Origin: CAZYMF01 sp964648215
GTDB taxonomy: Bacteria > Desulfobacterota > Binatia > HRBIN30 > JACQVA1
Assembly: GCA_964648215.1 (NCBI GenBank)
Contig: CAZYMF010000132.1
Coordinates: 1-13,460, forward strand
Direction of reading: 5' to 3'
Length of the DNA: 13,460 bases
Of this stretch, positions 6,381 to 13,370 are shown in pieces; position 1 is the stretch's first letter, and each line of letters begins with the position of its first letter. Both the position numbers and the translations under genes were made by a program. The notes beneath the pieces are model-generated. The model was given only the letters and a program-made list of their open reading frames with translations, did no database searches and was not told the DNA's origin.

Positions 6381-6622
6381 GGCTTGGGTTGCTCCTCTTT
6401 GGGCTCGTTGGGCGGCGGCGGGTTCGCCGCCCGCGCGACGGCCTCCTCCGGCGTCAGGCCCGTGTCGACGCAGGCGCGGCACAGCGGTACGCTGCGCAGC
6501 ACACCGTCGACACGCACCGGGAAGCCGGTGATCTGCGGCTGATTGGAATCGCGCTGCGTCGGATACTCCTTGCCACAACCGACACAGGTCACGCTCAGAG
6601 TCTTGTTGTCCGCGGCACCCAT
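6377..6622 (-). CDS. Small four-cysteine (zinc-ribbon-like) protein
   Basis: An 81-residue protein started after AGAGGG, 4 nt upstream of the ATG. Two CxxC pairs, C13/C16 (CVGC) and C48/C51 (CRAC), are about 31 residues apart and could hold one zinc ion or act as a rubredoxin-like knuckle. The C-terminal 20 residues are Pro/Glu/Lys-rich and probably disordered. Its stop TGA overlaps the epoxide hydrolase ATG (ATGA), so translation of the two is coupled and they probably work together. I do not recognise a named family. It might be a metal-binding accessory or a small regulator; there is no sign of DNA-binding helices. Confidence 0.7.
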   Translation of the reverse strand: MGAADNKTLSVTCVGCGKEYPTQRDSNQPQITGFPVRVDGVLRSVPLCRACVDTGLTPEEAVARAANPPPPNEPKEEQPKP

Positions 6623-6838
6623 CTAACCCTCTTCGAAAGGAAGGAGAATCTCACCATGGCAGGCACAGAGTTCACCGAGGAGGTCACAGAACATTTTTCT
6701 GTCGCGACGAAAACGGTATTCCGCTGAGCTTTCCGACGGGCCATGATCCCAGCGATTCTCCATGGCCAGTCTCTGTGTCCTCCGTGCCTCTGTGGTTGAG
6801 CATCTTTTCATTTCCTGCCAACGCCCAGCTCGAGAGAA
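6623..6838. repeat. Intergenic stretch with two inverted CACAGAG-type repeat copies
   Basis: No convincing gene lies in these 216 bp. A CACAGAG…GAGG…CACAGA copy on the plus strand (about 6664-6692) is matched by a copy in the opposite orientation (about 6771-6800), with about 78 bp between them. The centre holds a near-palindrome around GTCGCGAC (6701-6708), flanked by TTTTC and GAAAA. This separates the AtuA gene from the downstream small-protein/epoxide hydrolase pair. Confidence 0.55.
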
Positions 6839-8650
6839 TCAGCCGGGCTGGCGCCCCAGTTTCGTTGCCGCCGTCGCGATCAGGTCCTCGGGCGCCTCGA
6901 TCTCCATCTGCAACAACCCTTGCGCCAGCGTCTTGCCCTGGTGGTCGACGCGTAGCGACAGCGTGCCGCCGCCGCCGAGGGCGTTGTGCAGGACGAAGTT
7001 GAGCGCGCGCAGGTTGGGCAGCTCGTAGCGGACCACGTCGCCCTGCACCAGATCGGCGTAGAACTCCTTGACCCGGTCGGCCGTCAGGTGCTCGCGCAGG
7101 AACGCATAGGCGGCCTCCGAGCGGGCGGCCACTCCGATGTTGGCGTGATCGCCCTTGTCGCCCGAGCGAGCGTAGGCGAGCGCGAGCAGCGGCACGCGCT
7201 TGCGGGCGCCGGCGGCGCGGCTTGCCGGCGGCGCCACCGTCGGTCCGCCTTGCGGCGCCGCCGTGCCGGCGCCGGCGAGCGCCATCGGCACCTCGCAGTG
7301 CTCGCGGCGGTCGCCGTCGATGATGTCGACCTGCGCGTCGACCAGATCGCGCGGCACCAGCGCGGGCCAGAAGCCGAGGGCCTCCTGGACGTCGGGCCGG
7401 CCGCCGAAGATGCCGAAGCCCGCCGGCGCCTGCAGGCCGAAGCCGAGGAAGCTGGTAGCGAACCGCTTGAGCTTGGCGGCGTCGGGGTCGCGCACACCGA
7501 CGCGCAGCACCACCTCGTTGGGCTCGACCTCGGGCGCCGCCGCGCCCCAGCAGCCGCGGTAGCCGACGAAGTCGACGCGACGCTCGGCGAAGTCCTTCCC
7601 CAGGCGGTGAAAGATCATCTCGGTCATCCGCTCCGCCTTGGCCACCACGTGCGGGCCGGGCAGCAACGCCGTGCCGATCGCCCGGAAGCCGTCGCTGTAG
7701 ACCACGGAGGCCTTCAAGGTGCTCGGCGGCGGCGTGCCGCGCACGTCGCGGACGCGGACGCGATCGGTGCCCTTCTGCTCGAGCTGCACCGAGGTGAAAT
7801 CGACCGTGACGTCCGGGGTCAGATACGCCCGCGGATCGCCGATCTCGTAGAGCAGCTGCTCGGTGATCGTGGCGCAGGTGACGGCGCCGCCGGTTCCCGG
7901 GTGCTTGGTGACGACGAACGAGCCGTCGGCATCCGCTTCGACGATCGGGTAGCCCATGTCCAACATCGACGGCAGGGAGGCCCAGTCGGTGAAGTTGCCG
8001 CCCGTGGCCTGGGCGCCGCACTCGAGAATGTGGCCGGCGACGACGCCGGCGGCGAGTCGGTTCCAGTCCTCCCACGACCAGTCGAACTCGTGCACCAGCG
8101 GCGCCAGGATCAGCGCGGCGTCGGTGGTGCGGCCGGTGACGATGATGCGCGCGCCGCGGCGCAAGGCCTCGACCACCGGCTTGGCGCCGAGGTAGACGTT
8201 GGCGGCGGCCACCTTGCCGCGAATCTCGGCGTAGGAGCGCGTGCCGTCCATGTGGTCGAGACGAACCCCGCGCGCCTCGAAGTCCTCCAGCCGCGACAGG
8301 ACGTCGTCGCCGCCGACCACACCGATGGGCAGATTCACGCCGGCCTGGCGGCAGACCTCGGCGACGGCCTCGGCGCAGCCGTGCGGGTTGATGCCGCCGG
8401 CGTTGACGATGACCGTGATGCCGCTCTCGCCGATGGCGCGCAGCGCCGGCCTCAGCTGCTGGATGAAGTCGTAGGCGAAGCCCGCCTTGGGGTTGCGGGC
8501 GCGCTGGCGATGGAGAATCACCATCGTGATCTCGGCGAGGAAGTCGGAGGTCACGTAGTCGATCGGTCCACCCGTCACCTGGCGATACAGCGCCTCGGGA
8601 TCGTCGCCCCAGTAGCCCCCGGCATTGGCGATGCGCACCACCGATTTCAT
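6839..8650 (-). CDS. atuA: AtuA family acyclic terpene utilisation protein (DUF1446)
   Basis: A 603-residue protein. The N-terminal DUF1446/AtuA core spans about 3-455 and includes IANAGGYWGDD (7-17), VNAGGINPHG (82-91) and TGRTTDAAL (172-180). LECGAQATGGNFTDW (209-223) follows. An Ala/Pro/Gly linker (459-484) leads to a C-terminal ferredoxin-fold AtuA-like domain (about 486-590) with its signature ARSGDKGDHANIG (494-506). In Pseudomonas, atuA belongs to the cluster for citronellol and geraniol catabolism, but its reaction is unproven. Here there is no geranyl-CoA carboxylase or lyase beside it, so 'terpene utilisation' is a family label. GGGAG lies 8 nt before the start. The NRAP-like gene ends 39 nt upstream and probably shares the transcript. 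Confidence 0.85.
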   Translation of the reverse strand: MKSVVRIANAGGYWGDDPEALYRQVTGGPIDYVTSDFLAEITMVILHRQRARNPKAGFAYDFIQQLRPALRAIGESGITVIVNAGGINPHGCAEAVAEVCRQAGVNLPIGVVGGDDVLSRLEDFEARGVRLDHMDGTRSYAEIRGKVAAANVYLGAKPVVEALRRGARIIVTGRTTDAALILAPLVHEFDWSWEDWNRLAAGVVAGHILECGAQATGGNFTDWASLPSMLDMGYPIVEADADGSFVVTKHPGTGGAVTCATITEQLLYEIGDPRAYLTPDVTVDFTSVQLEQKGTDRVRVRDVRGTPPPSTLKASVVYSDGFRAIGTALLPGPHVVAKAERMTEMIFHRLGKDFAERRVDFVGYRGCWGAAAPEVEPNEVVLRVGVRDPDAAKLKRFATSFLGFGLQAPAGFGIFGGRPDVQEALGFWPALVPRDLVDAQVDIIDGDRREHCEVPMALAGAGTAAPQGGPTVAPPASRAAGARKRVPLLALAYARSGDKGDHANIGVAARSEAAYAFLREHLTADRVKEFYADLVQGDVVRYELPNLRALNFVLHNALGGGGTLSLRVDHQGKTLAQGLLQMEIEAPEDLIATAATKLGRQPG

Positions 8651-8689
8651 ACGATCCGCTCCCGGCGAAGAAGATTCGCTTTGGATCCC

Positions 8690-8950
8690 CTACGACGCGC
8701 CGCGCGGCGGCATACGGTCCGGCTCCTTGCCGGTCCGGGCGCGCACCAACTCTTCGACCAGGGCGCGGTAGCGGTCCACGTCGGCCGCACTCTCGCACGG
8801 AGCGTCACGCAGCCGTGCCCGCTCCTCCAGAGCGAGCGCCTGCCACTGTTCGAGATGGAGCTTGATGCCGACGAGGTCGAGCTTGTCGCGAATGGCGCGC
8901 GACATCAGCTTCAAGGCCTCCTCCAGCTGTCGTTGCTTGACCGGGTCCAA
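8690..8950 (-). CDS. Nitrate reductase associated protein-like (NRAP/TIGR02664-like)
   Basis: An 86-residue protein. The pattern MSRAIRDKLDLVGIKLHLEQW (16-36), then ALEERARL, then CESAADVDRYR, then LVRARTG matches, in order, the small conserved family annotated as nitrate reductase associated protein. There the core reads V/IRxKLDxxGIKLxLxxW…RxxL…C…eeixxYR…RTG. Biochemical role unknown. The 86-residue form needs a TTG start at 8950 with AGGGG 10 nt upstream. An ATG at 8905, with GGAGGAGG 11 nt upstream, would give a 71-residue form that still keeps the core. No nitrate reductase genes are in the window; the partner here is atuA, 39 nt downstream. Confidence 0.65.
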   Translation of the reverse strand: MDPVKQRQLEEALKLMSRAIRDKLDLVGIKLHLEQWQALALEERARLRDAPCESAADVDRYRALVEELVRARTGKEPDRMPPRGAS

Positions 8951-9010
8951 AGCGGGCGTTCCCCTGCCCCGATCTTCTGGCGCTCCGCACCGGCCGTGTC
9001 AAACGCCCGC
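8951..9010 (-). promoter_or_regulatory. Inverted repeat and possible promoter upstream of the NRAP-like/atuA unit
   Basis: AGCGGGCGTT (8951-8960) and AACGCCCGCT (9001-9010) form a perfect 10-bp inverted repeat 40 bp apart. On the minus strand TTGACA (9002-8997) overlaps the upstream arm, but the -10 region (CAGAAG at 17-nt spacing) is poor. The other arm abuts the TTG start codon. It could be an operator, or a stem hiding the ribosome site. Confidence 0.35.
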
Positions 9011-9051
9011 TCGAAGCTCGAAACTTTCAGCTTGAAGCCGGGTCCCATCCC

Positions 9052-11694
9052 TCACGGCGCCGCGGCGACCTCGGCGCTGCTGCCGTCGGCGAGGTGGATC
9101 CGCCGCAGCGTGCGCGCCTCGGGAATCACCAGGGGTGTTTGCGTGCCGCCGAAGACGGCGAGCAACGCCTCCGGGTTCTCCCAGGCCACGCTCCAGGCAT
9201 CGCCGCTGTCGGTCGCCAGGGCTCGGGCCTGGCCGCTCTGCGGATCGAGGACGTACACCTGGTGGGACAGGAGCGGCTCGGTCAGCGACGGCGCCGCAAC
9301 CAGCGCCAGCCGCTTGCCGTCGGGGCTGAGTTTGAGATCGCGGATGTCGGCGGCCTCCTTCACCAGCACCCGAACCGGGGCGTCGTCGAGAGGGATCTCC
9401 CACAGCTGCCAATCCCAGTCGCCGCCGACGACGGCGTAGAGGCGCGAGTCGTCGGGCGCCCACACCGCGCGGAAACGGTCGCGATCCCAGGTCAGCAACG
9501 AACGATCCTCACCGCCGTTCTCGTCACACACACGGAGATCGAGCTCGTTTGCGCGCGCGGCGACGTACGCCACCCAGTGACCCGACGGTGACGGTAGCGG
9601 CGACTCGATGCTGTGGCCGTGCTGGCGCAACAACACCCGCGATCCCCGCGGATCGAAGCGGAGAAGCGCGTTGCCGCGGGCGGCGAAAATCTGGCCTTTG
9701 CCGCCGAAGGCCGGGTGAACACCGTAGCCGATCGTCGAGCGGCCGCCGTCGACGGCGTTGAAGGAGACAATGGCGGGCGGGGCGTCCAGCACCGACGGAT
9801 CACACAGGCGAAGAAAGCGGCAGAGCGCGTTGTCGCTCGGGGCCTCGGAGACGCTGGCCAGCACCCGGGCCCCGTCGGCCGACCAGGCCGGCGGCTCGGT
9901 CAACCCGCGCTCGAGCTCCCAGATGTGCACCGGCTGCCCCGCCGCGGTGCGGTAGGCCAGCGTCGTCGGCGCCCACGGGTACGGCTCGCCGCTGGTGACC
10001 AGGCGATCGCCGCGCACGTTGACGGTGACGAAGCGGGGTTGCGGCCGACGTGGCTCGCGATTGTTGAAACGCAGCATGTCGGCCCATGACAGCTGCGGAT
10101 CGAGGTAGCCGACCGGTGCGCCGCCCGGCAGCGCCACCGTCTCGCCCACGCGCGCACGGCGCCGCTCCGGCGCGGCGCCGCCGTCGAGCAGCCACAGGGG
10201 GACGAGACCGGGCAGCGCCGCGGCGCCGCGGTTGTGGACCTCCACCTGCCCCGGGCCGCTGGGGTCCAGCGTCAGGTCGGCGAGCCGGCGCGAGTCGATC
10301 CAGTCGTGGAAGAAGCCGGTGAGATCCCGGCCGCTGTCCTTGCTCACCTCGGCTTCCAGGTCACCGGCCGTGACCTGGGTGTAGCGATGCTCCTCGACGA
10401 ACTGGCGCAACGCCTGCTGCAGCACGTCGTCGCCGACGATCGTGCGCAGCATCATGGCCACGTAGGCGCCCTTGTTGTAGATCGTCTCGCGCGCACTGGC
10501 GCCGCCGACGGCGTTGTCGAGCACCGACATGTCGGCGATCGCCTGCTGGCGGGCGGGATCGAAGAACTCTTCCTGCAGCCGCCGCGTCAGCGCGTCGCGC
10601 CCCCAGCGCTCCTCGGTGGCGAGCAGGCTGGAGAACTCGGCGAGACCCTCGACGATCCACTCGCCGCCGGTGCCGGGGTCGAGCCACCTTTCAGCCACGG
10701 TGGCCCCCCACCAGTTGTGCGCGATCTCGTGGGCCACGGCGGCGAAGCCGTAGTCGCCGCGGCGGAAGTAGCGAGTCGACAGGCCCATCGTCCCGCCCCC
10801 GTCGTTGAAGGCGCGGCGCAGGCGGCGGTTGACGAAGGCGGTGAGCCGGGGGAAGCGGGAGTCGCCGAAGCGCTGCATCAGCATGCGATTGGCGTCGGCC
10901 ATGTCGTGCAGGACCCGATCGCCGTCGAGATCGACGTCGTCGGCGAGGTAGAGCTGCAACGGCAGGTTGTCCACCGTGGTCGCGCGGCGGCGGTAGGCCC
11001 CGGCCACCAGCGACATGCCGGCCAGCGGGCGATCGCTGCGCCAGTGCACGCGCTGGCGGTCGCCGCGGCGGCTGCGCTCGACCTCGTGGCCGTCGTCGAC
11101 CAGAGTCATGCTCGCCGGCAGCGACACCGTGACGTCGGCGTTGAAGAAGCTCTGCACGTCGCTCGGGTACCAGAAGTCGTCGACGTTGAGCAGGACGTCG
11201 CGCGCATCCATCATGCCCGCGCCCAGGCCGACGCCGCCGAGGCTCGGCCGGCCCTCGTACTCGAGATCGAGCTCCACCGTCTCATTGGCCGCCAGCGGCC
11301 GCCCGACGTCGACCACGGTGACCATCCACAGCCGGTAGACGGTGGCCGGGCTGCGGCTGCCGGCGACGCTCGCCCGGCGGATCGCGAGCCCGTCGTTGAG
11401 CAGAAAATAGAACCGACGGCGCTGATCCTGCAGGCTGCGGAGCTTGAGGCGCGCATCCGCTTGCAAACGGTGCGTTGCGGGGAACACCGCAGCGCGGATC
11501 GCCAGCTCTTCGGTCCGCTGCCCGGCCATCAGTCGGCCGAGCTGCGCGCTCGCGCCGCGCAGCAGGGACACGCTGTGTCCCGAGGCGGTCAGGTGGGCGA
11601 GCAGGCCGAGGACGGCGACGGCGAGGAGCAGCACCCAGGCGCCGATGGCGAAGATACGGCGGACGATGCGGTCGACGATCTGCAGGACGCGCAT
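9052..11694 (-). CDS. Membrane-anchored M1-like zinc metallopeptidase with C-terminal beta-propeller
   Basis: An 880-residue protein. A single N-terminal membrane segment (about 15-37) with Arg residues before it predicts a periplasmic or outward-facing anchor. Beta-sandwich sequence (about 60-245) precedes a gluzincin catalytic domain (about 250-470) with HEIAH (322-326). The third zinc ligand, E349, is in VEGLAEF, and the likely catalytic Tyr411 is in NKGAYV. Two oddities are visible. The spacing from HEIAH to E349 is 22 residues rather than 18, through an insertion DPGTGG. The aminopeptidase motif GxMEN is replaced by GGGTMGLS (299-306), without the Glu that fixes a free N-terminus. The C-terminal half (about 555-860) has TolB/WD40-like blades such as SADGARVL (605-612), SPSGHWVAYV (702-711), APDDSRLYAVV (746-756) and SPDGKRLALVA (790-800). 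Endopeptidase or dipeptide-releasing activity, or loss of activity, are all possible. The ATG has no ribosome site and directly follows a short in-frame ORF. Confidence 0.8.
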   Translation of the reverse strand: MRVLQIVDRIVRRIFAIGAWVLLLAVAVLGLLAHLTASGHSVSLLRGASAQLGRLMAGQRTEELAIRAAVFPATHRLQADARLKLRSLQDQRRRFYFLLNDGLAIRRASVAGSRSPATVYRLWMVTVVDVGRPLAANETVELDLEYEGRPSLGGVGLGAGMMDARDVLLNVDDFWYPSDVQSFFNADVTVSLPASMTLVDDGHEVERSRRGDRQRVHWRSDRPLAGMSLVAGAYRRRATTVDNLPLQLYLADDVDLDGDRVLHDMADANRMLMQRFGDSRFPRLTAFVNRRLRRAFNDGGGTMGLSTRYFRRGDYGFAAVAHEIAHNWWGATVAERWLDPGTGGEWIVEGLAEFSSLLATEERWGRDALTRRLQEEFFDPARQQAIADMSVLDNAVGGASARETIYNKGAYVAMMLRTIVGDDVLQQALRQFVEEHRYTQVTAGDLEAEVSKDSGRDLTGFFHDWIDSRRLADLTLDPSGPGQVEVHNRGAAALPGLVPLWLLDGGAAPERRRARVGETVALPGGAPVGYLDPQLSWADMLRFNNREPRRPQPRFVTVNVRGDRLVTSGEPYPWAPTTLAYRTAAGQPVHIWELERGLTEPPAWSADGARVLASVSEAPSDNALCRFLRLCDPSVLDAPPAIVSFNAVDGGRSTIGYGVHPAFGGKGQIFAARGNALLRFDPRGSRVLLRQHGHSIESPLPSPSGHWVAYVAARANELDLRVCDENGGEDRSLLTWDRDRFRAVWAPDDSRLYAVVGGDWDWQLWEIPLDDAPVRVLVKEAADIRDLKLSPDGKRLALVAAPSLTEPLLSHQVYVLDPQSGQARALATDSGDAWSVAWENPEALLAVFGGTQTPLVIPEARTLRRIHLADGSSAEVAAAP

Positions 11695-11757
11695 CTAGGT
11701 CCAGTTGTCGCGCTTCGGGCCCAGCCCGGTGACCAGCGCCGTGTCGAACGTCGGCAT
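11695..11757 (-). CDS. 20-codon leader ORF abutting the metallopeptidase start
   Basis: An ATG at 11757 is preceded 6 nt upstream by GAGGGG (11769-11764), the best ribosome site in this region, and lies just below a good promoter. The peptide (MPTFDTALVTG…NWT) is 20 residues. It ends at TAG (11697-11695), directly against the metallopeptidase ATG and in the same frame. The larger gene has no ribosome site, so its translation probably depends on this ORF by termination-reinitiation. Alternatively the TAG is a mutation, assembly error or readthrough codon interrupting a longer N-terminus. The peptide resembles no attenuator: it has no runs of one amino acid. Confidence 0.5.
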   Translation of the reverse strand: MPTFDTALVTGLGPKRDNWT

Positions 11758-11780
11758 CGTTATCCCCTCGTCGGTCCGGG

Positions 11781-11810
11781 ACGATACGGGGACAGCCGCG
11801 GGTCTGTCAA
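11781..11810 (-). promoter_or_regulatory. Sigma70-type promoter for the leader ORF/metallopeptidase
   Basis: On the minus strand, TTGACA (11810-11805) and TATCGT (11786-11781) are 18 nt apart. Start is predicted near 11775-11774, leaving a leader of only about 18 nt that already includes GAGGGG before the ATG at 11757. Confidence 0.5.
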
Positions 11811-11836
11811 CGCGGGCGCGCGCCGGGCGGCGGCCC

Positions 11837-11865
11837 TTGACGTCGATCCCGCGGTGGGCCAGGAT
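11837..11865 (+). promoter_or_regulatory. Possible promoter for the secreted EF-hand protein
   Basis: TTGACG (11837-11842) is followed after 17 nt by CAGGAT (11860-11865), a poor -10 box. CGATCC (11844-11849) and GGATCG (11862-11867) form an inverted repeat across the spacer and -10 and could be an operator. The promoter is divergent from the metallopeptidase promoter. Confidence 0.3.
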
Positions 11866-11896
11866 CGCCGGGCCAGACCAACTGCAGGAGGGAACC

Positions 11897-13330
11897 ATGA
11901 CCCACCGCGTTCCGGTCCGCGCCAAGCGACAGTGGCGCTCCATTTTGGTGATCATTGCGGCGACTCTCGGGGCCTACACCGACGGGGACGCGCAGCCGCT
12001 CGGGCCCTGCTTCGGAGACTGTGACGGCAACGGCCAGGTCACCGTGGCCGAGCTGGTCACGGGCGTCGACATTACGCTCGATCTGACCCCTCTGGATCAG
12101 TGTCCCGAGTTCGATACCGGCGCCGATCAGCGCGTCACCGTCGACGAGCTGGGCCAGGCCGTGAACGCGGCCATCGAAGGATGCGTGACACCGACGGAGA
12201 CGGCGACGCCGCTGCTTCCGTCCGCCACGCCGACGGCGACCGAGTCACCGTCACCAACCCCGTCGGCATCGCCCACGGCATCGGCCTCTCCCACACTGAC
12301 GCCGACGCCGATGTCGCCGACGCCGAGCGCGACGAGCGGCAGCACGCCGGGAGACGTGGCGAAATCGGTGGCCGGCCACGCCTCGGTGGCCGCCAATGCC
12401 ATGGGGGCGATCCCGTCGGTCATCACCTCGATCGTCAGCGGCTTCCAGTTCGGCGGCGGCGCCTCGGCCAGCCTCGACACCGAAGGCCTGCAGGCCTTCG
12501 CCATGGACGACGGTGGCGCGGCCGGAAGCTGCCCCAACGGCGGAACCGCCGTGCGCAGTTGCACTCCGAGCGGATTCGGCTCGGTGACGATCACCATCAC
12601 GCTGACCAACTGCGGCGTCGACACGCCCGACGGCTCGGGGACGTTCAGCGGCACGATCACGCTGGCCGGAACCGGGTTCTGTCCCGCGGTCCTCCCGCCC
12701 GCCACGCTCACGATCAACCTTCAGGGGACCTTCGAGGACCAGTCCAGCAATCCCACGCTGAACGTCAGCGCCAATCTCACCGGTGCGGCGACCGCCATCC
12801 AGCTCGGGGGCTCCTGCTACCTCACCGGCATCACCCTCACGCTCAACGGCAGCCTGAGCGCCGCGGTGCCCGATGACGGCGGCACTACCGTCACCTTCGA
12901 CAACACGATCGTGAACGCCACCGTCAGCCAGTTCAACGCCGACTGCGTGCCGCTGATCTACACGCTGACCTTCAACGGCGGCGCCACGTTCACCGAAACC
13001 TCGAGCGGCGACTCGTTCGACGCAACCTTCGATGACTTCATGTTCACGCAGGACGCGACGTCGTCTCCCACCGAGGTGCAGCTCAGCGGCGGCATGAGCT
13101 CGACCTGCTTCGGCGGCGCGGTGACGATCGCCACCGTCGAGCCGCTGCTGTCGCAGTATGGTACCCCCTGCTTCACCGGCGGCGTCCTTGAGGTGACCTC
13201 AGAGAGCGGAACGGAGCGGGTAATCTACTCGGCCGGCGGCGGCGTCGGCATTGATGCCAACCTCGACGGCACGCCCGAGCAGACCTATGCGTCGTGCCTG
13301 GCCCCGGAGCTGTTGACTTGCTCGCCCTGA
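11897..13330 (+). CDS. Secreted protein with dockerin-like EF-hands and Thr/Pro/Ser linker
   Basis: A 477-residue protein. AGGAGG (11886-11891) lies 5 nt before the ATG. A basic N-terminus and hydrophobic core (about 15-26) followed by small residues indicate Sec export, with cleavage near residue 32. Residues 38-96 form a Cys-bounded module with two EF-hand-like loops. Loop 1 is DCDGNGQVTVAE (41-52); loop 2, DTGADQRVTVDE (73-84), is degenerate at ligand 3. This repeat pair resembles type I dockerin, although no cohesin is in sight. A Thr/Pro/Ser-rich linker (about 97-151) leads to a Gly/Thr-rich, beta-strand-rich domain (about 152-477) with paired cysteines, which I do not recognise. A cell-surface or secreted calcium-stabilised protein is likely; no catalytic motif is visible. 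It is not obviously linked to the catabolic genes. Confidence 0.8.
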   Translation: MTHRVPVRAKRQWRSILVIIAATLGAYTDGDAQPLGPCFGDCDGNGQVTVAELVTGVDITLDLTPLDQCPEFDTGADQRVTVDELGQAVNAAIEGCVTPTETATPLLPSATPTATESPSPTPSASPTASASPTLTPTPMSPTPSATSGSTPGDVAKSVAGHASVAANAMGAIPSVITSIVSGFQFGGGASASLDTEGLQAFAMDDGGAAGSCPNGGTAVRSCTPSGFGSVTITITLTNCGVDTPDGSGTFSGTITLAGTGFCPAVLPPATLTINLQGTFEDQSSNPTLNVSANLTGAATAIQLGGSCYLTGITLTLNGSLSAAVPDDGGTTVTFDNTIVNATVSQFNADCVPLIYTLTFNGGATFTETSSGDSFDATFDDFMFTQDATSSPTEVQLSGGMSSTCFGGAVTIATVEPLLSQYGTPCFTGGVLEVTSESGTERVIYSAGGGVGIDANLDGTPEQTYASCLAPELLTCSP

Positions 13331-13336
13331 GAACTC

Positions 13337-13365
13337 GGCCCAGCGCCTCGCTGGCGCGTTGGGCC
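13337..13365 (+). terminator. Strong hairpin after the secreted-protein gene
   Basis: GGCCCAGCGCC (13337-13347) pairs with GGCGCGTTGGGCC (13353-13365) as an 11-bp GC-rich stem with a 2-nt bulge and 5-nt loop, 6 nt after the stop codon. No U-tract follows, so termination efficiency is uncertain. Confidence 0.5.
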
Positions 13366-13370
13366 AATGA

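Noticed and set aside
6381..6578. N-terminal extension of the epoxide hydrolase frame
   Set aside because: The added residues are Arg/Ala-rich and overlap the four-Cys protein in another frame; the ATGA coupling fixes the start at 6380.
6656..6727. 23-codon plus-strand ORF with a strong AAGGAAGGAG site
   Set aside because: It lies inside one copy of the CACAGAG-type inverted repeat; no family or conservation evidence, so probably incidental.
6684..8798. 704-codon minus-strand frame over AtuA
   Set aside because: Arg/Gly-rich shadow of the AtuA frame, which shows the family motifs.
6986..9439. 817-codon plus-strand frame
   Set aside because: Antisense to AtuA, the NRAP-like gene and the end of the metallopeptidase; composition typical of a shadow frame.
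10234..12024. 596-codon plus-strand frame antisense to the metallopeptidase
   Set aside because: It overlaps HEIAH-containing coding sequence on the other strand, and its composition is non-protein-like.
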